This document shows, in pieces, positions 1-8,982 of a stretch of DNA of 64,000 bases. The stretch covers positions 1-64,000 of the forward strand of contig JAZKGZ010000011.1 of assembly GCA_040385645.1 (NCBI GenBank), written 5' to 3'. Within the stretch, counting starts at the first letter, position 1. Each line of letters begins with the position of its first letter. Position numbers and translations under genes: made by a program. The notes beneath the pieces were generated by a model, which saw nothing but the letters and a program-made list of their open reading frames with translations, searched no databases and had not been told where the DNA came from. The DNA comes from JANXSS01 sp040385645 (lineage in GTDB: Bacteria; Pseudomonadota; Gammaproteobacteria; Burkholderiales; Burkholderiaceae_D).

Positions 1-51
1 CGTGCCAACATTGACGTGCGGCTTCGTGCGCTCGAATTTACTCTTTGCCAT
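1..51 (-). CDS. tuf: Elongation factor Tu, N-terminus only (cut by window edge)
   Basis: Only the first 17 codons are inside the window, reading MAKSKFERTKPHVNVGT, which is the conserved EF-Tu N-terminus just before the G1 GTP-binding loop. EF-Tu delivers aminoacyl-tRNA to the ribosome in the cytoplasm. An AGGAG ribosome binding site lies 7-8 bases before the ATG (complement of 49-51). It is the last gene of a tRNA-Tyr, tRNA-Gly, tRNA-Thr, tuf transcript, the same arrangement as tufB operons of enterobacteria. The rest of the gene lies outside the window. Confidence 0.95.
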   Translation of the reverse strand, partial: MAKSKFERTKPHVNVGT

Positions 52-186
52 CTTGAAACTCCTAACGATTTTATGAGGATGTTCAGGTACGCGCCCAACC
101 GTCTTGCATGATTACTTGCGCTCAAATACCGCGACCTGCTGTATTGCTACGAATCTTACAAACGTATATCGAATTTCGCTAAATTC

Positions 187-261
<75 letters not shown>

Positions 262-266
262 AAAAC

Positions 267-340
267 TGGAGCGGGTGAAGGGAATCGAACCCTCGTCATA
301 AGCTTGGAAGGCTTCAGCTCTACCATTGAGCTACACCCGC
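267..340 (-). tRNA. tRNA-Gly (anticodon TCC)
   Basis: The minus strand gives GCGGGTG at the 5' acceptor arm pairing with CACCCGC, an anticodon loop CTTCCAA, the T-loop GTTCGATTC and an encoded CCA end. It is second of three tRNAs in the tuf operon, 5 bases before tRNA-Thr and 287 bases after tRNA-Tyr. Confidence 0.96.
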
Positions 341-627
341 AAGGGCTGCCACTTCAACTGGATTCCGCAAATCAATTAACAATATTTTAAACACGATCGA
401 TACGTACTTACGCCGATATCATTGACTGCTGCAACTCTTTATTACCGATAATTATGGTTAGCAGCAATCAATCCGCCAACCTCGCACCGATTTAAAATCA
501 ACTTGCCCAACAACTACCAAAATTTCACGTGACGAATTTTTCAGGCAACAAATTTTTTACTCTAAACAGTAGTGCATTTGCGATGTTTTGAGAAAAATCA
601 TCAAAACAATCCGCCTCTCTGCGGCTT
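341..627. other. Long spacer inside the tRNA-tuf operon, no gene seen
   Basis: This 287-base AT-rich stretch separates tRNA-Tyr from tRNA-Gly. Open frames crossing it look like chance reading through tRNA sequence. No clear terminator is visible. A second promoter for the downstream tRNAs and tuf is possible, but I could not point to a convincing -35/-10 pair. Confidence 0.4.
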
Positions 628-713
628 TGGTGGAGGGGGCTGGATTCGAACCAGCGTACTCGCAAGAGGGCAGATTTACAGTCTGCTGCCATTAACCACT
701 CGGCCACCCCTCC
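628..713 (-). tRNA. tRNA-Tyr (anticodon GTA)
   Basis: The minus strand reads GGAGGGG at the acceptor stem, an anticodon loop CTGTAAA, a long variable arm typical of class II tRNAs, the T-loop GTTCGAATCC and an encoded CCA. The length of 86 bases fits tRNA-Tyr. It is the first gene of the tRNA-tuf operon, starting about 7 bases after the expected transcription start of the promoter at 728-756. Confidence 0.96.
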
Positions 714-727
714 GCAGGGAACCCCAA

Positions 728-756
728 ACTATATTGGAGTCAAGACATGTTGTCAA
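728..756 (-). promoter_or_regulatory. Strong sigma70 promoter of the tRNA-Tyr/Gly/Thr-tuf operon
   Basis: On the minus strand a perfect -35 TTGACA (complement of 751-756) is followed after exactly 17 bases by the -10 TATAGT (complement of 728-733). Initiation would fall a few bases before the tRNA-Tyr 5' end at 713, as expected for a stable-RNA promoter. Confidence 0.85.
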
Positions 757-859
757 CTGCAGTCAAGAGGGAGATTGCTATATTTCCAAGCAATTACCGG
801 TACTATTGCGAACGATTGAACGGTTTATTCAAATTAAACGAGTTTTGGCTTACCACCAC

Positions 860-1438
860 ATGGATTCGAGTCCCACCAACCCTCAAATACTGATTATTTT
901 CGCGCACTCCAGACTTCACACTTCTCGTGTGAATCGCGCAATGATCAAAGCCGCCGCGACATTGCCAAACGTCACGATCCACGACCTTTACGAAACTTAT
1001 CCGGATTTTCACATCGATATTGCTGCCGAGCAGGCGCAGTTGGCGGCGGCCGATCTGGTGGTGTTTCAGCATCCAATTCAGTGGTACAGCATGCCGGCAT
1101 TGCTAAAAGAATGGGTAGATACAGTTTTGGAAGATGGCTGGGCGTTTGGTAAAGGTGGCACAGCGCTTCGCGACAAGAGCTATTGGCTGGTCGTAACGAC
1201 TGGGAGCCCGGTCGATGCTTATGCTACGACCGGCATGCACCACCTGCCATTCGACGCGTTTTTGCCGCAGTTTCAACAAACCGCTTCGTTATGCGGTATG
1301 CGTTGGCAGACGCCTCTGGTCATACACAATGCACACCAACTATCACAACAAGATGTAGCGGCGCATGCTCGGCATTATGTCGAACTTTTATCTCGGTGGC
1401 CTGGTAGTTTAGCTGCGGATTTTAGCCAGACCACCTAA
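860..1438 (+). CDS. NAD(P)H oxidoreductase of the KefF/KefG/MdaB flavodoxin-like family
   Basis: A 192-residue flavodoxin-fold protein. It shows the N-terminal strand ILIIFAHSR, the DLYETYPDFHIDI segment, the QHPIQWYSMPALLKEWVD motif and a Gly-rich WLVVTTGSP stretch, all typical of KefF/KefG quinone reductase-like proteins. The family uses FMN and NAD(P)H and activates the Kef potassium efflux channels. The next gene, 96 bases downstream on the same strand, is a KefB/KefC homolog, so this is probably its ancillary subunit. The start is the ATG at 860. Translation stays open further upstream but there reads through tRNA-Tyr and its promoter. Confidence 0.88.
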   Translation: MDSSPTNPQILIIFAHSRLHTSRVNRAMIKAAATLPNVTIHDLYETYPDFHIDIAAEQAQLAAADLVVFQHPIQWYSMPALLKEWVDTVLEDGWAFGKGGTALRDKSYWLVVTTGSPVDAYATTGMHHLPFDAFLPQFQQTASLCGMRWQTPLVIHNAHQLSQQDVAAHARHYVELLSRWPGSLAADFSQTT

Positions 1439-1534
1439 ATTGCCAATATCGATCCCAGAAACAGTACCTAAAACAGCACTAAGTCGGTACCACTGCAAGA
1501 GTCACCAAGTAACTAACTAAATCAACGGTATGCC

Positions 1535-3376
1535 ATGGAACACAGCCTGCTCGTCAATGCACTGATTTACTTAATCGCCGCGGTCGTGGCGGTGCCGATC
1601 GCGAAGCGGCTGGGTCTTGGAGCGGTGCTGGGCTATCTGTTGGCCGGCATGGCGATCGGGCCGTGGGGTTTAAAGCTGGTAACCGAAGTCGAGGATATTC
1701 TGCATTTCTCGGAATTTGGCGTGGTGTTGCTACTTTTTCTGATTGGTTTGGAGCTAGATCCGAAACGCTTGTGGGCGATGCGTAAACCGATCTTTGGCTG
1801 GGGTAGCGCGCAGGTAGCATTGGTTGCCGGGTTGCTCTTTTGCGTGGGTTTGCTGCTGGGCGTCGAGTGGCGAATCGTTTTGGTAGCAGCACTTGGTTTA
1901 TCACTGTCGTCGACAGCGATCGTTCTGGCAACATTGGGCGAGCGTAATTTACTGAATACACCGGCGGGTACGGCAGGTTTCTCGATCTTGCTGTTTCAAG
2001 ACATCGCCGCTATTCCAATGATCGCGCTCGTGCCGTTTCTCGGGGTGGCGGCGGTCACAACGGGCAGCGGCGTAAATGATGTTGGTGCCGCGACCGGTGC
2101 CGGCTCGGGTTGGATCGATATAGCGCTGGTGATCGGTGTAATCGCCGGCTTAATTCTTGCAGGCCGTTTTTTGATGCCGCCGATTTTGCGGATCATCGCG
2201 AAAACCGACATGCGGGAAATCTTTACCGCTTTTGCCCTGCTGTTGGTAATTGCCATCGGCTTACTTATGCAACTGGTCGGTTTGTCGATGGCGTTAGGCA
2301 CTTTCATGGCTGGCGTGTTACTGGCAGATTCGGAATATCGCCATGCACTCGAATCCGATCTTGAGCCCTTCAAGGGACTATTGCTGGGATTGTTTTTCAT
2401 CGCGGTGGGCATGTCCGTGGACTTTGGCATCTTGCTTAATCAACCATGGACGGTATTGGGCTTGCTGGCACTATTGCTCGTTGTAAAAATCAGTGCGCTG
2501 TATGCGCTTTCTTATTTGATCTCGATCTCGCAGCCGCAGAAAGGCCTCTTCGCTTTCATGCTGTCGCAGGGTGGTGAATTTGCTTTCGTGGTGTTCGCTG
2601 CTGCTGCTGCGGCGCAAGTATTGCCGGCCGAGGTGGCATCGATCCTGGTGCTGGTCGTGGCATTGTCGATGGTGACCACACCGTTGCTGGTGACTCTGCA
2701 CGACAAATTGATCGAACCGGCGTTTCGACATGGCAGCGAGCGCCCGGACGATGCGGTCGAAGCTCAGGAAGACCACGTCATCATCGCTGGGTTCGGGCGC
2801 TTCGGCCAGATAATCGGACGTTTGCTGCATGCCAATCGAATAAAGCTGACCGTACTCGACCATGATCCGGATCAAATCGAGCTATTGCGTAAATTCGGTT
2901 TTAAAGTGTTTTACGGCGATGCGACGCGTACCGATCTGCTGCACTCCGCCGGTGCCGCCAAAGCGCGGGCGCTGGTCGTAGCTATCGACGATGTGGAAGA
3001 TAGTCTGGCGCTGGTCGATGCTGTACGTCGGGAATTCCCGACGCTTACGATCATGGCCAGGGCACGCAACGTCACGCATTATTACGATCTGCTAGACCGC
3101 GGGGTTACGATACTCGAACGCGAGACATTCGAGGCGGCACTGCAACTGGGACGACAGGTGCTGCAGCATCTGGGGTTCGGCGCTTACCGCGCCAGGCAAG
3201 TGGCAATGAAATTTCGGGCACACAACCTGCAATCGGTCATGGCGGTGTATCCGTATTATCGCGATCAGCAACAACTCGTCTCGATGTCCAAGCAGGCGCG
3301 TGACGAACTTAGCGAAATGTTCGCCCGCGATGCCGAGGTGCTCTCGCGTGAGCGGCACGAGGGGTGGCAGCAATAG
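1535..3376 (+). CDS. kefC: Glutathione-regulated potassium-efflux system protein, KefB/KefC type
   Basis: This 613-residue inner-membrane protein has about 12 hydrophobic segments of the CPA2 cation/proton antiporter family in its first ~390 residues, including LGAVLGYLLAGMAIGPWG and the HALESDLEPFKGLLLGLFF region. A cytosolic RCK/TrkA-N domain follows, with the nucleotide-binding HVIIAGFGRFGQIIGRLL. The length matches E. coli KefB (601) and KefC (620). It exports K+ in exchange for H+ during electrophile stress, under glutathione control. The preceding KefF/G-like gene supports the assignment; kefB and kefC cannot be told apart with certainty. Confidence 0.92.
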   Translation: MEHSLLVNALIYLIAAVVAVPIAKRLGLGAVLGYLLAGMAIGPWGLKLVTEVEDILHFSEFGVVLLLFLIGLELDPKRLWAMRKPIFGWGSAQVALVAGLLFCVGLLLGVEWRIVLVAALGLSLSSTAIVLATLGERNLLNTPAGTAGFSILLFQDIAAIPMIALVPFLGVAAVTTGSGVNDVGAATGAGSGWIDIALVIGVIAGLILAGRFLMPPILRIIAKTDMREIFTAFALLLVIAIGLLMQLVGLSMALGTFMAGVLLADSEYRHALESDLEPFKGLLLGLFFIAVGMSVDFGILLNQPWTVLGLLALLLVVKISALYALSYLISISQPQKGLFAFMLSQGGEFAFVVFAAAAAAQVLPAEVASILVLVVALSMVTTPLLVTLHDKLIEPAFRHGSERPDDAVEAQEDHVIIAGFGRFGQIIGRLLHANRIKLTVLDHDPDQIELLRKFGFKVFYGDATRTDLLHSAGAAKARALVVAIDDVEDSLALVDAVRREFPTLTIMARARNVTHYYDLLDRGVTILERETFEAALQLGRQVLQHLGFGAYRARQVAMKFRAHNLQSVMAVYPYYRDQQQLVSMSKQARDELSEMFARDAEVLSRERHEGWQQ

Positions 3377-3479
3377 TTCAGATAAAAATAAGTCGTACAA
3401 AAATAAGCGGTGGATAAACCGGAAGTGCGAAGCGGAAGATCTAAAGCGAAAAATATGGCAGGGGCAACCCGGCGCTATT

Positions 3480-5615
3480 TCACCAAATAATTATCCGCTC
3501 CTGCGGAGCGAGATACATCTGATCGCCCTGCCGCACTTGAAAAGCGTCGTGAAATTCATGTTGATTGCGTAACGTACCGTTGCTGCGGATCTGCGCCGGC
3601 GCATGTGGATCGGTTTTTAAATATACGATCTGTTGCGCGTCGCGTACCTTGCTGCGCCACACCTGGGTCCAGCCGAAATAGAGGCGCTGCACACCTGTCA
3701 TGCCATCGATAACGGGTGATACCCGGCCACCCAGGGAAAGCCGATACGCCTTAGCGGCAATTGCCAAGCCGGCGTTGTCGGCAATGTTCTCGCCTAAAGT
3801 CAGAGCACCATTGACTTGATGGCCAGGAATCGGACTATAAGCGCTGTACTGCGCAACCAACGCTCTGGTCTTGACCGAGAATTTCTCACGGTCTTCGGCA
3901 GTCCACCAGTTGCGTAAGTTTCCCAGGCCATCGAACTGGCTGCCCTGATCGTCGAAACCGTGGCTGATCTCATGACCGATGACTGCGCCAATGCCGCCAT
4001 AGTTGACGGCGTCTTCCGCATTGGCGTTAAAAAATGGCGGCTGCAATATCGCTGCCGGAAATACAATTTCATTTTTTTGCGGACTGTAATAGGCATTGAC
4101 GGTTTGCGGCGTCATGCTCCATTCGTCTCGATCGACCGGTTTGCCCAACTTGGCGACTTGTCGTTCGTGCTCGAAAATGGCGATACGGCGCACATTGCCT
4201 ACGAGATCGTTACGGTCGATGACCAGTGCATCGTAGTTCCGCCATTTGCTCGGATATCCGATCTTGGGTTTGAATGTCGCTAATTTCGCCTGCGCTTCCT
4301 GCTTCGTCGCCAGGCTCATCCATTCGAGGGTATCGATACTTTTCCGGTAGGCCGCGAGCAGATTGGCGACCAACGTTTCCATTCGTGCCTTGTAATGCGG
4401 TGGAAAGTGTTTGTCGACATACAGCTTGCCTAAAATTTCACCGGCACCGCCTTCCACCAGACGCACACCACGTTTCCATTGCGGTTCGTTGCTAAGCACG
4501 CCACGCAGCACAGTTCCGTAAAAAGCGAAATGTCGCGCAACATCGACCTCACCAAGATATGCAGCGTAACGATTCAGCACGTGCCAGCGAAAATAGGCTT
4601 GCCAGACTGATACGGGAGTTACCTCAACGATGCGGTCGAAACCACTGAAAAACTCCGGCTGACGCACGATAAGGTAATCAACTTTGCCGGCGATTCCGGC
4701 ACTGGCCTGCCATGCTTGCCAATCGAAGCCTGGTGCGAATTGCTGCAGTTCGGCCATGGTCATGGGATTGTAAGACTTGACCGGATTGCGATTTTGCACC
4801 TTGCTCCACTGATTTTTTGCCAGTGCAGTTTCCAAAGCCACCACCTGCTGGGCATTGATCGAGGCGTCCTTGTCGCCGATCGCCGAAAGGCTTGCGGCGA
4901 TCAGTGCCTGATATTGCATACGTACCGTTTTTAACCGGATATCGTCGTCGTTGAGGTAATAATCGCGGTCTGGCAGGCCCAGGCCGCTCTGCACCAGCAG
5001 CACGGCATGCCGAGTGGCGTCACGCCCATCCTGACCAACCCCGAAGTCATAGGGTGAGGTGACACCGGTACGGTTGAAGTAGCCGATCATCGCCGGTAAT
5101 TGTTGCTTGTCCTGCAGTGCGGCGATGCGGGCGAATTCTTGTTCCAGGGGCATACGTGCCAGCACGTCGCGCCGACTCTGATTCATGAAGCTGGCGTATA
5201 GGTCGGTAATCTTTTGTTGATCGCTGTCGGTAACCAAGTTGCTCGAATCCGGGCCAGCTGGTTTAAGCTTGCCAGCCGATGGACGTTCGATAATGTCGCG
5301 CAGTTGCGGCAATGTCTGGTCGCGCAACTCGTCGAACGCACCCCAACGGGATTTATCGGCCGGTATTTCGGTGCTGTCGAGCCAGCCACCGTTGGCATGC
5401 TGGTAAAAATCATCCTGCGGACGCATGGCAGGATCACGATGTTGAGAATTCATGCCGCTAATTGAGGCAGTAGTGTTGGCAGCAGCAGTGTTAGCAAGAC
5501 TGTCAGCCGCAGTAACACCTGTAGCGTTCATGCCAGCGTCGGGCAATTTACCAGCAGGCGAGGCGCAACCTACAAGCGCGCCGACCAGCGTCGCCAGGGA
5601 AACCATTCGAATCAT
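3480..5615 (-). CDS. pepO: M13-family zinc metallopeptidase (neprilysin/PepO-like), lipoprotein
   Basis: A 711-residue M13 endopeptidase. The zinc motif HEISH is in GHEISHGFDDQG, with the downstream ENIADNAGL carrying the glutamate ligand, and the substrate-binding NAYYSPQ corresponds to the NAYY motif of neprilysins. The N-terminus MIRMVSLATLVGALVGC looks like a lipoprotein signal with lipobox LVGC, so the enzyme should be anchored to a membrane facing the periplasm. A Ser/Ala/Asn-rich linker of about 40 residues separates the lipid anchor from the catalytic domain. Such enzymes cut short peptides. The gene is convergent with kefC. Confidence 0.93.
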   Translation of the reverse strand: MIRMVSLATLVGALVGCASPAGKLPDAGMNATGVTAADSLANTAAANTTASISGMNSQHRDPAMRPQDDFYQHANGGWLDSTEIPADKSRWGAFDELRDQTLPQLRDIIERPSAGKLKPAGPDSSNLVTDSDQQKITDLYASFMNQSRRDVLARMPLEQEFARIAALQDKQQLPAMIGYFNRTGVTSPYDFGVGQDGRDATRHAVLLVQSGLGLPDRDYYLNDDDIRLKTVRMQYQALIAASLSAIGDKDASINAQQVVALETALAKNQWSKVQNRNPVKSYNPMTMAELQQFAPGFDWQAWQASAGIAGKVDYLIVRQPEFFSGFDRIVEVTPVSVWQAYFRWHVLNRYAAYLGEVDVARHFAFYGTVLRGVLSNEPQWKRGVRLVEGGAGEILGKLYVDKHFPPHYKARMETLVANLLAAYRKSIDTLEWMSLATKQEAQAKLATFKPKIGYPSKWRNYDALVIDRNDLVGNVRRIAIFEHERQVAKLGKPVDRDEWSMTPQTVNAYYSPQKNEIVFPAAILQPPFFNANAEDAVNYGGIGAVIGHEISHGFDDQGSQFDGLGNLRNWWTAEDREKFSVKTRALVAQYSAYSPIPGHQVNGALTLGENIADNAGLAIAAKAYRLSLGGRVSPVIDGMTGVQRLYFGWTQVWRSKVRDAQQIVYLKTDPHAPAQIRSNGTLRNQHEFHDAFQVRQGDQMYLAPQERIIIW

Positions 5616-5646
5616 TTTTTAACCAGGCAGCGAAAAGCCAATGGTA

Positions 5647-7290
5647 TCAGCGTGCGTTGGTAGATGCCACAGTCGCTTGCGGAGAACTATATTTACGAAC
5701 AATGACTTGGTACAGCTCTGCCAACGGTGCGAGCCGGGGGTTGGCAGGATCGAGCCGGCGGGCGGTGGCGATGAAGGCACGCGCCTGTTCGCTGATACGC
5801 AAATCCCAACCAAGGTTTTCAAGGCACTTCAGGGCGGCGACGGCGGCATTGAATACCACCTGCGGATTATCGGGCAGCTTTTGCACCGCCTCGGTCATCA
5901 GCACGACGGCACCACGGAAATCTCCCTGCTTGGCTTTTTCTGCGCCAGACGACACCAGCGCGGCCACGCGACGCTTGCTCTCGGCGACGATACCATCGGC
6001 CAGCTCGCGGTGCCCTGCCTGCTCGAAAACCGCCATTGCCTTCGCCTGGGCTCGGGCATCGGGCGCATTGCTCATGACTTCCAGCATGACTTCACCGGCA
6101 CCCGTTTCGAGATCATGCGCCAGACAACATTCAACAAGCGCGATTTTGGTTTCAGCCGATATGCCGATGCTGCCTCGGCAAGCATCTAGCGCTTTGCCCA
6201 GTTCAGCGACGGCGCGTGTGCTATCGCCCGTATGCGCGTGGACGATGGCCGCAGAGAGCGCACGACAGGTATCGCCTTTTTTCGAGCCACCCATGACTTT
6301 TGCCAAATCGCGTATGACAGCGGCTGCCTGCTGAGTATCGTCTCTGGCTACCAGGGTGCGCACCAGGCGCACGTGATCTTCGGGGTCGCGAAATTCTGAA
6401 AAACGAGCCTTGCTTACTACCTGCAGAAAAGCGCGCTCGGCTGTAACGATATCGCCGGTCTGGCTAGCGACCTCACCCAACCTGCGCAGCCGGCGCACGG
6501 CGTGCGGTGAGATGGTTGCAGCCTCTTGCAGCACGCGCTGCGCTTGCGATAATTGATTCCTCGCTTCGTGAATTCTGGCCAGCCAGTCGTACGCTTCCAA
6601 AAAATGGCGATTCTGGGCAACCAGAGAAGTCAAAACATCCTCCGCCTCTTGCAGCCGATCTTGCAGATAATAAGATTTTGCCAGACCCAAGCCAGCCCAG
6701 GCGACGGCTTGCTGCTTGAAAAGCGCTGTATAGAGTACTTCTGCGATCTTCGGCTCACCCAATGTGAAGTGCAATTCCGCGCGTAACCGCTGGAAAGCAG
6801 AGACTTGTTGCTTGTTATTTTCTTCGCCAGCGATACAAACCTCGACCGCCTGACGCAAGCTGCCCTGTTCCATTAATTGATACACCGGCATGAACGCTTC
6901 GCGCCGCTCGACAGCCCGGGTCAGCCTGCGTTGAACGGTATCCGCGGTGAACGGCTTGAGTATGTAGTCCGACGGGGTTAGCTCGGCTGCGCCGACCACT
7001 TTCTGCGGACTGGATTCGGCGGTGATAATGAAAAACATCGTCGACAACGGAATCAATTTATTGTGACGCAAGTCTTCCAGCAATTGCTGGCCGTCCTGGC
7101 CGTCGCCGATGGTGTATTCGCACATCACCAGATCGAAGGTTTTTGCCCTGATCGGTGCAATTGCCGCACCTGAACTGAGTGCGTGGTCGATTTTTGTCAC
7201 GCCGCATTGGTTTAGCATATTGTGCATGCTCGCCCGCATGCCGGCATTGGGTTCGATAATCAGAGCGGTGAGATCGGCGAATGATGACAT
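5647..7290 (-). CDS. Response regulator receiver domain fused to TPR repeats
   Basis: A 547-residue protein. Residues ~5-125 form a CheY-like receiver: acidic start LIIEPN, putative phospho-Asp in LVMCEYTIGDG, and the conserved lysine in DYILKPF. TPR repeats follow (AWAGLGLAKSYYLQDRLQEAE, EAYDWLARIHEARNQLSQAQ and others) to the C-terminus. No DNA-binding or enzymatic output domain is visible, so it probably works through protein contacts. The receiver acidic pocket is weaker than usual (IEPN in place of DD). The ATG at 7290 is chosen over an upstream TTG because the receiver fold begins right after it. Confidence 0.85.
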   Translation of the reverse strand: MSSFADLTALIIEPNAGMRASMHNMLNQCGVTKIDHALSSGAAIAPIRAKTFDLVMCEYTIGDGQDGQQLLEDLRHNKLIPLSTMFFIITAESSPQKVVGAAELTPSDYILKPFTADTVQRRLTRAVERREAFMPVYQLMEQGSLRQAVEVCIAGEENNKQQVSAFQRLRAELHFTLGEPKIAEVLYTALFKQQAVAWAGLGLAKSYYLQDRLQEAEDVLTSLVAQNRHFLEAYDWLARIHEARNQLSQAQRVLQEAATISPHAVRRLRRLGEVASQTGDIVTAERAFLQVVSKARFSEFRDPEDHVRLVRTLVARDDTQQAAAVIRDLAKVMGGSKKGDTCRALSAAIVHAHTGDSTRAVAELGKALDACRGSIGISAETKIALVECCLAHDLETGAGEVMLEVMSNAPDARAQAKAMAVFEQAGHRELADGIVAESKRRVAALVSSGAEKAKQGDFRGAVVLMTEAVQKLPDNPQVVFNAAVAALKCLENLGWDLRISEQARAFIATARRLDPANPRLAPLAELYQVIVRKYSSPQATVASTNAR

Positions 7291-7383
7291 TGATGCGTGC
7301 CGCGCGTGACAGGTCACGGCACGGAAAAGTTGAGCTTGCCTATATAACGGCAAAATCTGTGACAACTTAAATGCAGCGTTCCC

Positions 7384-7578
7384 TCATGCCAATTCGGCAA
7401 TACAGAACAAGATCAGCGATACGAGCAATACCGATCCAAAAGGCAAACATATATCGTAACGCCCGATTTTGATGTGTAGATCGCCTGGGCAACGTCCGAT
7501 ACCAAGTTTTTTCAGCGCCGGGAAAAGAACCGGAAAAATTGTCAGTACGACAAAAACTACCGCCACCCAACGGATCAT
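7384..7578 (-). CDS. DUF2905 small membrane protein (copy 1)
   Basis: A 64-residue protein with two hydrophobic helices flanking a conserved hairpin, LGIGRCPGDLHIKIGRYDICLPFG, the signature of DUF2905. The function of the family is unknown. It overlaps the upstream copy by 4 bases (stop/start overlap) and shares its layout, so the two arose by tandem duplication and are probably translated together. Confidence 0.85.
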   Translation of the reverse strand: MIRWVAVVFVVLTIFPVLFPALKKLGIGRCPGDLHIKIGRYDICLPFGSVLLVSLILFCIAELA

Positions 7579-7772
7579 CTAAACCACCTGAGCGCCAAAA
7601 AAATCAGTAAGGAAAGCAAAATGGTGGAGGCGAACGGCAGCAAAAATGTTTTACCCGCAATGCGCCATTGCAAATCGCCGGGAAGGCGGCCCAGTCCGAG
7701 TCTCTGTAGCCATGGCAGCATTGCAGCAAATACTGCCAAGGCAATAAAAATCGTCAGCAGCCAGCGAAACAT
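7575..7772 (-). CDS. DUF2905 small membrane protein (copy 2)
   Basis: A 65-residue protein with the DUF2905 pattern: N-terminal helix MFRWLLTIFIALAVFAAML, the GLGRLPGDLQW motif, and the C-terminal helix TILLSLLIFLALRWF. It begins directly after the stop codon of the methyltransferase gene and ends inside the start of copy 1, so all three are likely one transcript. The molecular role is unknown. Confidence 0.88.
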   Translation of the reverse strand: MFRWLLTIFIALAVFAAMLPWLQRLGLGRLPGDLQWRIAGKTFLLPFASTILLSLLIFLALRWFR

Positions 7773-8927
7773 CTAGTCTCGCCTGCTTTCGCCGAATGCC
7801 GGCGGCAAATCGATCTGCGTGCCGACGATCAGCACTTTGAATAACTCGCCCATTTCGGCAGTCGATGTCAGCCGCTGCACCGCATTGGCCCGAGGTAAAT
7901 AGCGCATCGTGTCTTCGGGTGGGGTGCGCAGCAACAAGTGCCCAATACCGGCACTGATTAAAAACTGTGCCTGGCTCATGTAGGCCAGCATATCCAGCCC
8001 ACCATCGACGGCCGCTTGCGCAATTGCAGAAAAATCGACGTGGGCGGTGATGTCTTGCAGACCCGGCAAATAGAACGGATCATCGTGTGCGTGATGGCGG
8101 TAATGGCACATGAGGGTGCCGCGAACCCGTTGCGGAAGGTAGTATTCATTTTCTGGAAAGCCGTAATCGATCCATACGGCAGCGCCGCCGAAACCTGTTT
8201 CACGATGCCCCGCTTTAAGCATATCCGCCACCGAGCGCATGAAGCCCACCGCTGTCGGATGCACTTCGGTCAGATATCCGATCGGTAGGGAGTCGTCAGG
8301 GTCGGCAATTTGCTGCAGCATCGCCGGATCGCAAGGCCGATCTCGATAGACGAAATTCTTGTTAGACAAACCGATGCCACGCTCTTTCCAGCCCTGGTCG
8401 GTTTTCACTACCAGATGCACCGGCATGGCATCGAGCACTTCGTTACCCAGCACGATGCCGGAGAACGCGACCGGCAAGGTGTCAATCCACCGCACCTGAG
8501 GAAAACCGTGCAGCATCTGCCGCTGCCGTGCCCGTAATTCGGCCGACACTTCAAGAATGGTATAGCGATGCAATGGCACCTTTTGTGCTGAAAGCTCGCT
8601 CAGGATATCTTTAGCCAACTTACCGGTTCCGGCACCGAATTCAAGTATTTGCGGTGAGCATTGCGCCATCAGGCTGGCGGCGACTTGGGCAACGGCTTGC
8701 CCGAATAACGGTGTCATCTCCGGGGCGGTTGTAAAATCGCCGTCTTTGCCAAGTTTTGCCGCACCGCCACTGTAATAACCGAATTCCGGTGCATACAGCG
8801 CTAGCTCCATGTAACGGGCAAAAGAAATCCAGCCGGATTTGTGGCGAATGTCGTTGGCAATCAGGGTTTGCAGGGCGCGCGATGCAATCAGCGCGTCGGC
8901 AGTGGGTTCAGGCAGGTGCAGTTGCAT
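7773..8927 (-). CDS. Class I SAM-dependent methyltransferase, MidA/NDUFAF7 (COG1565) family
   Basis: A 384-residue protein with the N-terminal SFARYMELALYAPEFGYYSGG motif, GDFTTAPEM, the SAM-binding glycine loop ILEFGAGTGKLAKDIL, and the GNEVLDAMPVH segment, all diagnostic of the COG1565/MidA family. The eukaryotic homolog NDUFAF7 dimethylates an arginine of complex I; the bacterial substrate is not settled. The start at 8927 is used because the family N-terminus begins there and longer frames run into the divergent SDR gene. Only 55 bases separate the two divergent starts. Confidence 0.9.
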   Translation of the reverse strand: MQLHLPEPTADALIASRALQTLIANDIRHKSGWISFARYMELALYAPEFGYYSGGAAKLGKDGDFTTAPEMTPLFGQAVAQVAASLMAQCSPQILEFGAGTGKLAKDILSELSAQKVPLHRYTILEVSAELRARQRQMLHGFPQVRWIDTLPVAFSGIVLGNEVLDAMPVHLVVKTDQGWKERGIGLSNKNFVYRDRPCDPAMLQQIADPDDSLPIGYLTEVHPTAVGFMRSVADMLKAGHRETGFGGAAVWIDYGFPENEYYLPQRVRGTLMCHYRHHAHDDPFYLPGLQDITAHVDFSAIAQAAVDGGLDMLAYMSQAQFLISAGIGHLLLRTPPEDTMRYLPRANAVQRLTSTAEMGELFKVLIVGTQIDLPPAFGESRRD

Positions 8928-8982
8928 GGCGCTATTGTATTGAAAATCGGTATTAGTGTTAAAAACAGGATCTGACAGACCT

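Noticed and set aside
572..859. Long upstream extension of the KefF-like gene
   Set aside because: It would translate tRNA-Tyr and its promoter on the opposite strand; family homology begins after the ATG at 860.
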